This document shows positions 1 through 6,727 of a stretch of DNA of 28,186 bases, in pieces; position 1 is the stretch's first letter; each line of letters begins with the position of its first letter. A program made the position numbers and the translations under genes. Below the pieces are notes generated by a model that saw only the letters and a list, made by a program, of their open reading frames with translations, was not told the DNA's origin and did no database searches. Origin of the DNA: RGIG1995 sp045645205 (GTDB taxonomy: Bacteria > Bacillota > Clostridia > Oscillospirales > CAG-272); contig JAZRIJ010000034.1 in the NCBI GenBank assembly GCA_045645205.1, positions 1 through 28,186 of the forward strand, given 5' to 3'.

Positions 1-2
1 GT

Positions 3-500
3 AGAGTTGAACGTGGTACAGTTAAGGTATCTGACACTGTTGAAATTGTTGGTCTTGCAGGCGAAAACAAGCAGACAGTTGTAACAGGTGTTGAAATGTT
101 CCACAAGCTTCTCGACCAGGCTGAAGCAGGCGACAACGTAGGTCTTCTTCTCCGTGGTGTTGCAAAGAACGAAATCGAAAGAGGACAGGTTCTCTGTAAG
201 CCCGGTTCTATCCAGCCTCACACCAAGTTTGTTGGTCAGGTTTACATTCTTACAGAAAAAGAAGGCGGACGTCAGAAGCCCTTCTTCTCCGGTTACAGAC
301 CTCAGTTCTACCTCAGAACAACAGACGTTACCGGTATCATCAATCTTCCTGAAGACGTTGAAATGTGCAAACCCGGCGACAACGTTAACATGACAGTTGA
401 GCTCATTACACCCGTAGCTATCGAAAAGGGTCTCCGTTTCGCTATCCGTGAAGGCGGCAGAACAGTTGGTTCCGGTGTTGTATCCGAAATTCTTGACTAA
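3..500 (+). CDS. tuf: Elongation factor Tu, C-terminal part (gene cut by the window start)
   Basis: This is the last 165 residues of EF-Tu, the GTPase that delivers aminoacyl-tRNA to the ribosome. The reading frame is open from the first complete codon at position 3, so the GTPase domain lies upstream of the window. What is visible is domain 2, beginning at its RVERGTVKVSDTVEIVGL stretch, and domain 3 with the family motifs KPGSIQPHTKF, GYRPQFYLR and the terminal GGRTVGSGVV. The gene ends in TAA and is followed 31 nt later by a hairpin terminator, so it is probably the last gene of its transcript. Its codon use is biased towards C-ending codons (CTC, ATC, TTC) more strongly than its neighbours, as expected for a very highly expressed gene. 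The identification is secure. Confidence 0.97.
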   Translation, partial: RVERGTVKVSDTVEIVGLAGENKQTVVTGVEMFHKLLDQAEAGDNVGLLLRGVAKNEIERGQVLCKPGSIQPHTKFVGQVYILTEKEGGRQKPFFSGYRPQFYLRTTDVTGIINLPEDVEMCKPGDNVNMTVELITPVAIEKGLRFAIREGGRTVGSGVVSEILD

Positions 501-531
501 TCATAACTGATTAATTCTAAGATTTTTATAG

Positions 532-570
532 AAAACAGGCAGAGTTTTATTGCTCTGTCTGTTTCTTTTT
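532..570 (+). terminator. Rho-independent terminator after tuf
   Basis: AAACAGGCAGAG pairs perfectly with CTCTGTCTGTTT across an 8-nt loop (one G-T wobble) and is followed by CTTTTT. It lies 31 nt beyond the tuf stop codon and separates tuf from the FMN riboswitch unit. Confidence 0.9.
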
Positions 571-609
571 GTAATATCTTTCAAAAAAAATTTTTATCTT
601 TAATATGGG

Positions 610-638
610 TTGACAAATTATCTCTATATAAATATAAT
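610..638 (+). promoter_or_regulatory. Sigma-A-type promoter of the FMN riboswitch-ribU unit
   Basis: A consensus -35 box TTGACA (610-615) and a consensus -10 box TATAAT (633-638) are separated by exactly 17 nt. The expected transcription start near 645 lies just ahead of the riboswitch aptamer. Confidence 0.9.
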
Positions 639-647
639 AATACTAAC

Positions 648-765
648 AGCTTCGGGGCGAGGTGCAATTCCTCACCGGCGGTATAGCCCGCGAGCCGTTT
701 TTTGAGAAAAAACGGTTGATTTGGTGTAATTCCAAAGCCGACGGTACAGTCCGGATGAAAGAAGA
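648..765 (+). promoter_or_regulatory. FMN riboswitch (RFN element)
   Basis: The sequence carries the conserved RFN blocks in order: GGGGCGAGGTGCAATTCCTC, then ACCGGCGGTATAGCCCGCGAGCC, then a variable hairpin (CCGTTTTTTGAGAAAAAACGG), then GGTGTAATTCCAAAGCCGAC and GGTACAGTCCGGATGAAAGA. FMN binding to this RNA is known to favour a downstream terminator. One is present at 812-845 before ribU, so the switch very likely turns off riboflavin uptake when FMN is plentiful. Confidence 0.96.
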
Positions 766-811
766 TTGATATATAATGTCTGTTTTTAATGATATTTATG
801 TTATGATTATT

Positions 812-845
812 CTCTCCGAAATTAGTTTTTTGGAGAGTTTTTGTT
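812..845 (+). terminator. Expression-platform terminator of the FMN riboswitch
   Basis: CTCTCC (812-817) pairs with GGAGAG (832-837) and is followed by TTTTTGTTTTT. It sits between the FMN aptamer and ribU, the place expected for a ligand-controlled intrinsic terminator. Confidence 0.82.
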
Positions 846-885
846 TTTCTGAAGTTGCGAATATAATATAAGAATGGAGATTTAT

Positions 886-1557
886 ATGAAAATCAATCAA
901 ATTCGAAAATTAACTGTTATGGCAATGATAAGCGCACTTGGCTTTGTAGCTATGTTTTTGTTCAGATTTAATGTAAGCTTTCTTACATTTGATTTTAAGG
1001 ATGCAGTTATGTCAATTTCGGCGCTTCTTTACGGTCCGCTATCGGGCGTTATTTGCGCGGTTATTGTTGCACTGTTTGAATCAATAACAGTTGGCGACAC
1101 AGGCATATACGGACTTATAATGGACATTTTGTCAAGTTCAGCATTTTTAGTTTCCTGCGGTATTGTATATAAGCATAAAAGATCTTTTTCGGGTGCAATA
1201 ATTGCGGCAGTTTGTTCGGCCGTGTCCGTAACAGCGGTTATGGCTGTTGCAAACATTTTTATAACTCCTTACTATATGGGTGTTAAAAGCGCCGATGTTA
1301 TTGCAATGTTGCCTACGCTTCTTTTGCCGTTTAATCTCAGCAAGGGTTTGATGAATGCCTCTGTAATGCTTTTGATCTATAAGCCGGTAACTAATATATT
1401 AAGAAAAACACATCTTCTTCCTCCTACAGATAAAACGTCAGGAAAGATTGGGATTAGGTCTGTACTTCTTACTGTGGGCACTGTTACTGTACTTATTTTG
1501 ACGGTGTTGTTTGTCATGCTTTATCTAAACGGAGAATTTACTCTTTTTGATGTTTGA
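886..1557 (+). CDS. ribU: Riboflavin ECF transporter, substrate-binding S component RibU
   Basis: This is an integral membrane S component of an energy-coupling-factor transporter, which binds riboflavin and works with the shared EcfT and EcfA ATPase module. The 223-residue product is almost entirely hydrophobic, with about six membrane segments over residues 8-175 and the usual acidic-loop phrase FDFKDAVMSISALLYGPLSG near residues 36-55. ATG 886 is preferred over the in-frame ATG 874 because GGAG (876-879) lies 6 nt upstream of it, while 874 has no ribosome binding site. The FMN riboswitch just upstream strongly supports riboflavin rather than another vitamin. It is longer than a typical RibU: after a hydrophilic linker with a TDKTSGK stretch there is an additional membrane segment at about residues 193-215. 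The ATPase and EcfT genes are not in the window. Confidence 0.92.
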   Translation: MKINQIRKLTVMAMISALGFVAMFLFRFNVSFLTFDFKDAVMSISALLYGPLSGVICAVIVALFESITVGDTGIYGLIMDILSSSAFLVSCGIVYKHKRSFSGAIIAAVCSAVSVTAVMAVANIFITPYYMGVKSADVIAMLPTLLLPFNLSKGLMNASVMLLIYKPVTNILRKTHLLPPTDKTSGKIGIRSVLLTVGTVTVLILTVLFVMLYLNGEFTLFDV

Positions 1558-1559
1558 TA

Positions 1560-1588
1560 TTGACAAAATTCGATATAGAGTATATAAT
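1560..1588 (+). promoter_or_regulatory. Sigma-A-type promoter of the SAM riboswitch-metK unit
   Basis: TTGACA (1560-1565) and TATAAT (1583-1588) are separated by 17 nt. The -35 box starts only 3 nt after the ribU stop codon, so there is no room for a terminator between the two units. Confidence 0.9.
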
Positions 1589-1610
1589 GTATTAAAGTTT
1601 TGAATATTCC

Positions 1611-1708
1611 CTTATCAAGAGCGGCGGAGGGACAGGCCCTGCGATGCTGCGGCAACCTGAAAATTATCAAGGTGCCAAATCCTGCGGAAGAGATCCGGAA
1701 GATGAGGT
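1611..1708 (+). promoter_or_regulatory. SAM-I riboswitch (S-box leader)
   Basis: The S-box landmarks are present in order: CTTATCAAGAGCGGCGGAGG, GACAGGCCCTGCGATGCTGC, GGCAACCTG, CAAGGTGCCAAATCCTGCGG and AGATCCGGAAGATGAGG. This RNA binds S-adenosylmethionine and in Firmicutes commonly controls metK and methionine-uptake genes by premature termination. A hairpin plus T-run follows at 1719-1745, and metK starts at 1770. Confidence 0.96.
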
Positions 1709-1718
1709 TTAGTTTTTT

Positions 1719-1745
1719 ACCGCTTCTTTCGAGGCGGTTTTTATT
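1719..1745 (+). terminator. Expression-platform terminator of the SAM-I riboswitch
   Basis: ACCGCTTC pairs with GAGGCGGT around a TTTC loop (one T-G wobble) and is followed by TTTTATTTG. It lies between the S-box aptamer and metK and is probably the off-state hairpin. Confidence 0.87.
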
Positions 1746-1769
1746 TGTTTTAACATGGAGGAAAAAATA

Positions 1770-2948
1770 ATGAAAAAATTTTTGTTTACGTCTGAATCGG
1801 TAACAGAGGGACATCCCGATAAGGTTTGCGATAAAATAAGCGACGCTATACTTGACGAAATGCTGAAGGCAGACCCCATGTCAAGAGTTGCTTGCGAAAC
1901 GGTGGTAACAACAGGGCTTGTAATGGTTATGGGTGAAATTACAACCAAAGCTCATGTTGATATTCAGTCTGTTGTAAGAAAAACGATTAAAGAAATCGGT
2001 TACACAAAATCGGACTACGGTTTTAGCTATGACTCATGCGCGGTAATCAACTCTATTCACGAACAGTCTCCCGATATTGCTATGGGTGTCAACAAATCCG
2101 ATGAGGCAAAGAGGGGAGAGTTTTCTGACGAGCTTAACGAGGGTGCGGGCGACCAAGGTATGATGTTTGGATATGCCTGCAACGAGACGGAGGAGTATAT
2201 GCCTATGCCTATTTCTCTTTCACATAAGCTTGCAAAACAGCTTACAAAGGTTAGAAAAGAGGGAACAATTCCCTATCTCCGTCCCGACGGAAAGACGCAG
2301 GTAACTGTTGAATATGATGGAGACAAGCCTGTTCGTGTTGACACGGTTCTTATTTCCACACAGCACGATCCCGAGGCTACACAGGAGCAGATAAGAAATG
2401 ACCTTATCGAAAAGGTTATAAAACCTATTATTCCTGCGGAACTTCTTGATGTTAATACAAAATATTTTGTAAACCCCACAGGCAGATTTGTTATTGGCGG
2501 ACCTGCCGGTGATTCCGGACTTACGGGAAGAAAAATTATCGTTGATACATATGGCGGTTACGCGAGACACGGAGGGGGCGCATTTTCGGGAAAGGATCCT
2601 ACAAAGGTTGACCGCTCTGCTGCTTATGCGGCTCGTTACATAGCAAAGAATATTGTAGCATCAGGGGTTGCGGATAAATGCGAGGTTGAGATAGCATATG
2701 CAATCGGTGTTGCAAAACCCCTTTCGGTTATGATAGATACATTTGTTACGGGAAAGATAAGCGATGAAAAGATCTCAGATATCGTAACAAGCATAGTTGA
2801 CTTGAGACCTTCGGCTATTATTGAAAGATTTAATCTTCGCCGTCCCATATACAGCCCCGTTGCCGCATATGGACATATGGGTAGAGAAGATATAGATGCT
2901 CCTTGGGAAAAACTTGACATTGCCGAACAAATTAAGAAATCTATTTAA
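1770..2948 (+). CDS. metK: S-adenosylmethionine synthetase
   Basis: This cytoplasmic enzyme makes S-adenosylmethionine from methionine and ATP and is the cell's main methyl donor source. The 392 residues match the normal family length. The ATP-binding GHPDK motif is at residues 14-18, the signature GAGDQG at 125-130, and the glycine-rich loop GGGAFSGKD at 268-276. ATG 1770 is chosen over the in-frame ATG 1755 because GGAGG (1757-1761) is placed 8 nt before it, and because the protein then begins at the conserved KKFLFTSESVTEGHPDK. The SAM-I riboswitch directly upstream gives feedback control by the product. No terminator follows the gene, so read-through towards the next gene at 3028 is likely. 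Confidence 0.98.
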   Translation: MKKFLFTSESVTEGHPDKVCDKISDAILDEMLKADPMSRVACETVVTTGLVMVMGEITTKAHVDIQSVVRKTIKEIGYTKSDYGFSYDSCAVINSIHEQSPDIAMGVNKSDEAKRGEFSDELNEGAGDQGMMFGYACNETEEYMPMPISLSHKLAKQLTKVRKEGTIPYLRPDGKTQVTVEYDGDKPVRVDTVLISTQHDPEATQEQIRNDLIEKVIKPIIPAELLDVNTKYFVNPTGRFVIGGPAGDSGLTGRKIIVDTYGGYARHGGGAFSGKDPTKVDRSAAYAARYIAKNIVASGVADKCEVEIAYAIGVAKPLSVMIDTFVTGKISDEKISDIVTSIVDLRPSAIIERFNLRRPIYSPVAAYGHMGREDIDAPWEKLDIAEQIKKSI

Positions 2949-2978
2949 TTTATTTGTTTTTTGGTATTATCTATTCCC

Positions 2979-3022
2979 TTAACATTTGTCCTCCTTGTTT
3001 CATATAATTGGAATAAGGAGGA
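2979..3022 (+). promoter_or_regulatory. Hairpin that masks a ribosome binding site, overlapping a promoter-like sequence
   Basis: The segment 2989-3001 (TCCTCCTTGTTTC) can pair along its whole length with 3010-3022 (GGAATAAGGAGGA), 13 bp with two G-T wobbles and an 8-nt loop. The right arm contains AAGGAGG, the ribosome binding site of the gene at 3028. TTAACA (2979-2984), an 18-nt spacer and TATAAT (3003-3008, in the loop) form a plausible promoter. A transcript from it would start near 3015 and lack the left arm. The hairpin has no T-run, so it is not a normal terminator. The pairing is seen directly; the regulatory reading is inference. Confidence 0.55.
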
Positions 3023-3027
3023 TATTT

Positions 3028-3351
3028 ATGTTGAGAACATTCTTTGAAATTGTACTGGCATTTTTTGCTGTATACGGCGGATATTGCTTTTTAATAAATT
3101 TATTTTACATATTTTTTTGTAAAAACAAGTCTAATATATGCATTGCCTATTTTGCCGAAAATAGAAATAATAATTTTTCTGAAATTATTTTTGCAAAAAA
3201 AGCTTTTTTGGGGAGAAGTCGTGCTATAATATTGGTAAACTATGATTTGGGGGAGAAGAACCTCTGCGAAATAAAGGAAAAAATTGCGGGAGTTGAGGTT
3301 TACCGCGCAGAAAGGATTGAGGAAGTTGATCAACAATTTCACCGAAAATGA
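3028..3351 (+). CDS. Small single-pass membrane protein of unknown function
   Basis: I do not recognise this family. The 107-residue product has a strongly hydrophobic N-terminal half (about residues 4-35, FFEIVLAFFAVYGGYCFLIN onward) that should be a membrane anchor or one to two membrane segments. A mixed, charged C-terminal part follows that looks like a small soluble domain (residues 45-107). Start ATG 3028 has an excellent AAGGAGG 6 nt upstream; a longer reading from 2986 lacks a binding site. The 3' end overlaps the recD2 start by 26 nt, which suggests translational coupling. A small membrane protein ahead of recD2 is a recurring arrangement in my recollection of clostridial genomes, but I cannot verify it here. 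Confidence 0.75.
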   Translation: MLRTFFEIVLAFFAVYGGYCFLINLFYIFFCKNKSNICIAYFAENRNNNFSEIIFAKKAFLGRSRAIILVNYDLGEKNLCEIKEKIAGVEVYRAERIEEVDQQFHRK

Positions 3352-5560
3352 AAATAACGACGAAAAGGTCGAAATTGCCGGAACGGTTGAGCATATTATA
3401 TATCAGAATGAAGAGAACGGATATACAGTATGCGAGATCGCGACAGTCGAAGACGAGCTTATTACTGCCGTTGGTGAAATGCCCTTCTTGGGGGCGGGAG
3501 AAATGGTGAGAGCTATGGGTAAATGGACTCTTCATCAGACGTTCGGCAGACAGTTTCGTGTCGAGTACTACGAAAAAGAGCTTCCTGCTTCGGAGAATGC
3601 AATTCTGAAATACCTTTCTTCCCGTACCATAAAGGGAATAGGTCCTTCAATAGCATTGAAAATAGTGGGTCAGTATGGGGTGGATACTTTTGATGTAATC
3701 GAAAACCACCCTGAGTGGCTTGCCGAAATTCCCGGAATATCATTAAAAAAAGCAAAGGCTATGTCAGAGGATTTTAAAGCTCAGTTTGGACTTCGCACGG
3801 TTATGATGTTTTGCCGAGATTTCTTCGGACCTGCCACCGCCGTTAAGATTTACAAAAGATGGGGCGGCGGAGCTATTGATATAATAAAAAGAAATCCGTA
3901 TATTCTTTGCGACGAGATACACGGAATCGGTTTTGAAAAGGCAGATGTTGTTGCAAAAAGCCTTGGAATCGACAACTATAAAGAAGAAAGATTAAAAGCG
4001 GGAGTAAAATACGTTCTGTTTTATAACGGCACTCAGCACGGTCATGTGTTTATACCGAGAGACAAGCTTATTCCTGCCGCCTGCGATATGCTGAACACAG
4101 AAGAAGATATGACCAATAAGGCTGTGGACGAGCTTATTTTATCCGGCGGACTTGTACAAAAAACATTTAACGGAAGAAAATGTATTTACCTTAATACATA
4201 TTATGAGGCTGAAAAGTATTCGTCAGACAAGCTACAGATGTTGGATAACTTTTGTCCGAAGATAGACATATCGGATATCGGCAGAATGATAATGCGGATA
4301 GAAAGCGATTTTGGTGTTGAATATGCGGCAATGCAGAAAAAGGCTATAGTCAATTCAATAAACAACGGTGTTATGGTGTTGACAGGCGGTCCCGGCACGG
4401 GTAAAACAACGGTCATACGCGCAGTTATACGTGTGTTTGAGGATCTGGGATATAAAATTGCTTTGGCAGCCCCTACAGGCAGGGCGGCAAAAAGAATGAG
4501 CGAGTCTACCTTCCATGAGGCAAAAACTATACACAGACTTCTTGAAATGGACTATTCAAACGATAAAATGCCTGTTTACCGAAGAAATGAAAGCTCAAAA
4601 TTAGAGGAAAATGTTATTATTATCGATGAGGCTTCTATGGTTGATATAATGCTTTTTGAGGCGCTTCTTCGAGCAATAAAGCCGGGGGCTCGGCTTATAC
4701 TTATCGGAGACTCCGATCAGCTTCCGTCGGTTGGGGCAGGAAATGTTTTAAACGATATTATAAAAAGCGATAGATTTAATACCGTTGAATTAAAAGAAAT
4801 ATTCCGTCAGGACGAAGAAAGCCTGATTATAACCAATGCCCATGCGATAAATGAGGGAGAATATCCCAAGCTTACTTCAAAAAACAGCGACTTTTTCTTT
4901 CTTGCAAGGGAGGACGACGAGGCGATTGCAAGAACTGTTGCAGAGCTTTGCGCTGTCAGACTTCCTAAAACCTACGGAAAGGAAATTGTAAACGATATAC
5001 AGGTAATAACCCCCTCGCGAAAAGGAAATGCAGGTACTGAAATGCTGAATAACCTGCTTCAGAGGGTTATGAATCCCAAGAGTGAATATAAGAAAGAAAA
5101 GAAGGTCAGAGACATTGTCTTTCGTGAGGGAGACAAGGTTATGCAAATAAAAAATAACTATGACATTGAGTGGGAGAATGAAGAAAAAGACGGAATCGGT
5201 ATTTTTAACGGCGATATAGGTACAATTAAGAATATTGATGTAAAAAATGAAAAGATGAAAATAGTTTTTGATGACAACAGGTATGTTGACTATGACTTTT
5301 CTCTTCTTGACGAGCTTGAACACGCTTATGCCATAACGGTTCACAAAAGTCAGGGAAGCGAATATCCGGTTGTTATAATCCCTATGTATAGCTTTACCCC
5401 CCGTCTCATGACACGAAATCTGCTTTATACGGCAGTAGCACGAGCGCAGAAAATGGTTATTATGGTAGGAAAGGCATCTGTTGTTCAGCGTATGGTCGAT
5501 ACAAACAGACCTACAAAGAGATATACGGGGCTTGAGATGCTTTTAAGTGATTATGAGTAA
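3326..5560 (+). CDS. recD2: RecD2-type superfamily 1B DNA helicase (YrrC-like)
   Basis: This is an ATP-dependent 5'-3' DNA helicase of the RecD2 family, which acts in DNA repair without RecBC. Counting from TTG 3326 gives 744 residues, normal for RecD2. The N-terminal OB-like region begins at KVEIAGTVEHI, followed by helix-hairpin-helix motifs (TIKGIGPSIALKIV, then EIPGISLKKAK). The helicase motifs are in order: Walker A GGPGTGKTT, motif Ia APTGRAAKR, Walker B IIDEASM, motif III GDSDQLPSVG, ITPSRKGNAG, HKSQGSEYP and the arginine-finger LLYTAVARA. The start is uncertain: TTG 3326 has AAAGGA 9 nt upstream and overlaps the preceding gene by 26 nt, while an in-frame TTG at 3284 also has AAAGGA 5 nt upstream but a 68-nt overlap. 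The stop overlaps the start of the comF-like gene. Confidence 0.93.
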   Translation: MINNFTENENNDEKVEIAGTVEHIIYQNEENGYTVCEIATVEDELITAVGEMPFLGAGEMVRAMGKWTLHQTFGRQFRVEYYEKELPASENAILKYLSSRTIKGIGPSIALKIVGQYGVDTFDVIENHPEWLAEIPGISLKKAKAMSEDFKAQFGLRTVMMFCRDFFGPATAVKIYKRWGGGAIDIIKRNPYILCDEIHGIGFEKADVVAKSLGIDNYKEERLKAGVKYVLFYNGTQHGHVFIPRDKLIPAACDMLNTEEDMTNKAVDELILSGGLVQKTFNGRKCIYLNTYYEAEKYSSDKLQMLDNFCPKIDISDIGRMIMRIESDFGVEYAAMQKKAIVNSINNGVMVLTGGPGTGKTTVIRAVIRVFEDLGYKIALAAPTGRAAKRMSESTFHEAKTIHRLLEMDYSNDKMPVYRRNESSKLEENVIIIDEASMVDIMLFEALLRAIKPGARLILIGDSDQLPSVGAGNVLNDIIKSDRFNTVELKEIFRQDEESLIITNAHAINEGEYPKLTSKNSDFFFLAREDDEAIARTVAELCAVRLPKTYGKEIVNDIQVITPSRKGNAGTEMLNNLLQRVMNPKSEYKKEKKVRDIVFREGDKVMQIKNNYDIEWENEEKDGIGIFNGDIGTIKNIDVKNEKMKIVFDDNRYVDYDFSLLDELEHAYAITVHKSQGSEYPVVIIPMYSFTPRLMTRNLLYTAVARAQKMVIMVGKASVVQRMVDTNRPTKRYTGLEMLLSDYE

Positions 5561-6278
5561 TATAAAAGATATACTAAACAGACTTCTTGCGGTCATGTGT
5601 GTGAAGAAATGTGTGGGATGTAAAGAACTGCTTGCCTTTGATTATGAGGGTAGTCTCTGTCCGAGATGCGCTGAGGAGTGGGATGAAGCAAAAAGCATTG
5701 TTTGCGACAGGTGTTATGAAATGCAGTCAAAATGCAGTTGCGGCTTCGGCAAAAGATATGTAGACTCGGTAAGACACCTTGCGCTTTATGATCATACTAA
5801 AAAAGACTATGTGGTGAACAGGCTTGTATATGCTCTGAAGAAAAGCAACAATGATGAAGTTTTTGATTTTGTTGCAAGGGAGATGGCGAATATTCTTGTA
5901 ACCGATAAAAAGCTTGACAATACGGTTGTTGTAAATATACCGAGAAGTCCGACATCTGTGAGGCGTTACGGTTATGACCATGCCAAAAAGCTTGCCAAGA
6001 GGGTTTCAGAGCTTCTGAATGTTGAATATGTTGATGCATTGGGACATCTTGGTGGGAAGACTGAGCAAAAAATGCTGAACAAACAGCAGAGAGAGCAAAA
6101 TGCAAAGAATAATTGCTACATAAAGCAGGATATGACCGACAGATTAAAAGGCAAAACGGTTTTTCTTGTTGATGATATTGGTACAACGGGAGCTATGACG
6201 GGCGTTTGCGCGGAGCTTTTGCATAAAAACGGAGTAATAAAGGTCAAATGCATTCTTGCCGCCAAAAATAAATTGTAA
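5553..6278 (+). CDS. comF: ComF-family phosphoribosyltransferase-like protein
   Basis: ComF-family proteins are cytoplasmic and needed for DNA uptake during competence in several bacteria; many species without known competence also carry them. The 241-residue product starts with a cysteine-rich, zinc-ribbon-like region (CxxxCVGC near residue 20, CPRC near 36, then CDRC and CSCG). It ends with a PRTase-type domain carrying VVVNIPRSPTSVRRYGYDHA and the PRPP-loop motif VFLVDDIGTTGA. The ATG overlaps the end of recD2 by 8 nt. An in-frame GTG at 5547 is an alternative, and neither has a strong binding site, so translation is probably coupled to recD2. The pair suggests a DNA-processing operon. Confidence 0.9.
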   Translation: MSNIKDILNRLLAVMCVKKCVGCKELLAFDYEGSLCPRCAEEWDEAKSIVCDRCYEMQSKCSCGFGKRYVDSVRHLALYDHTKKDYVVNRLVYALKKSNNDEVFDFVAREMANILVTDKKLDNTVVVNIPRSPTSVRRYGYDHAKKLAKRVSELLNVEYVDALGHLGGKTEQKMLNKQQREQNAKNNCYIKQDMTDRLKGKTVFLVDDIGTTGAMTGVCAELLHKNGVIKVKCILAAKNKL

Positions 6279-6304
6279 TATATTTGTGAACAAACAAAAT
6301 TTCC

Positions 6305-6333
6305 TTGACAAAAGGGAGTTTTGTTGTTATAAT
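6305..6333 (+). promoter_or_regulatory. Sigma-A-type promoter of the ylxM-ffh operon
   Basis: TTGACA (6305-6310) and TATAAT (6328-6333) are separated by 17 nt, 33 nt before the ylxM start codon. No terminator is visible between the comF-like gene and this promoter. Confidence 0.88.
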
Positions 6334-6365
6334 GTGTAAAGTGTTTTGCTTTACAGGTGGGTGCG

Positions 6366-6716
6366 ATGAATTACGATGAAAAACTCAATATGTCTTTGCT
6401 GTTTGACATTTACGGCGACATACTGACTGAACGACAGAAAGAGATTGCAACCCTTTCTTTTAATGAGGACCTCTCGCTTCGTGAGATTTCCGATATAACG
6501 GGGATTACTCCGCAAGGGGTACGTGATTCTCTCAACAAATGCAAAAGCATACTGACCGATATGGAGGAGAAGCTGGGGCTTCTTGCGAAATTTTCGGAGA
6601 ACAAAAAGAATACGGATTATATAATAGAAAGACTGACGGGATTGAAAGATAATAACCCCGGTCTTTCGAATGAAATAGACGGCATAATAAGTGTTGCCGA
6701 AAAAATGCTTGATTAA
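6366..6716 (+). CDS. ylxM: YlxM/p13-like helix-turn-helix protein associated with the signal recognition particle
   Basis: This 116-residue protein belongs to the YlxM (p13) family, small sigma-70 region-4-like helix-turn-helix proteins almost always encoded just before ffh. Work on streptococcal YlxM indicates that it modulates SRP GTPase and RNA interactions. The helix-turn-helix is visible at about residues 35-62 (LSLREISDITGITPQGVRDSL), after the typical opening LLFDIYGDILTERQ. ATG 6366 is chosen over the in-frame GTG 6357 because AGGTGG (6355-6360) is then 5 nt away. The gene lies 11 nt before ffh under its own consensus promoter. Confidence 0.92.
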   Translation: MNYDEKLNMSLLFDIYGDILTERQKEIATLSFNEDLSLREISDITGITPQGVRDSLNKCKSILTDMEEKLGLLAKFSENKKNTDYIIERLTGLKDNNPGLSNEIDGIISVAEKMLD

Positions 6717-6727
6717 GGAGGCTGTAA

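Noticed and set aside
4877..5344. A 155-codon antisense frame inside recD2.
   Set aside because: It is a mirror frame of a strongly conserved helicase region, has no ribosome binding site and shows no protein-family signal.
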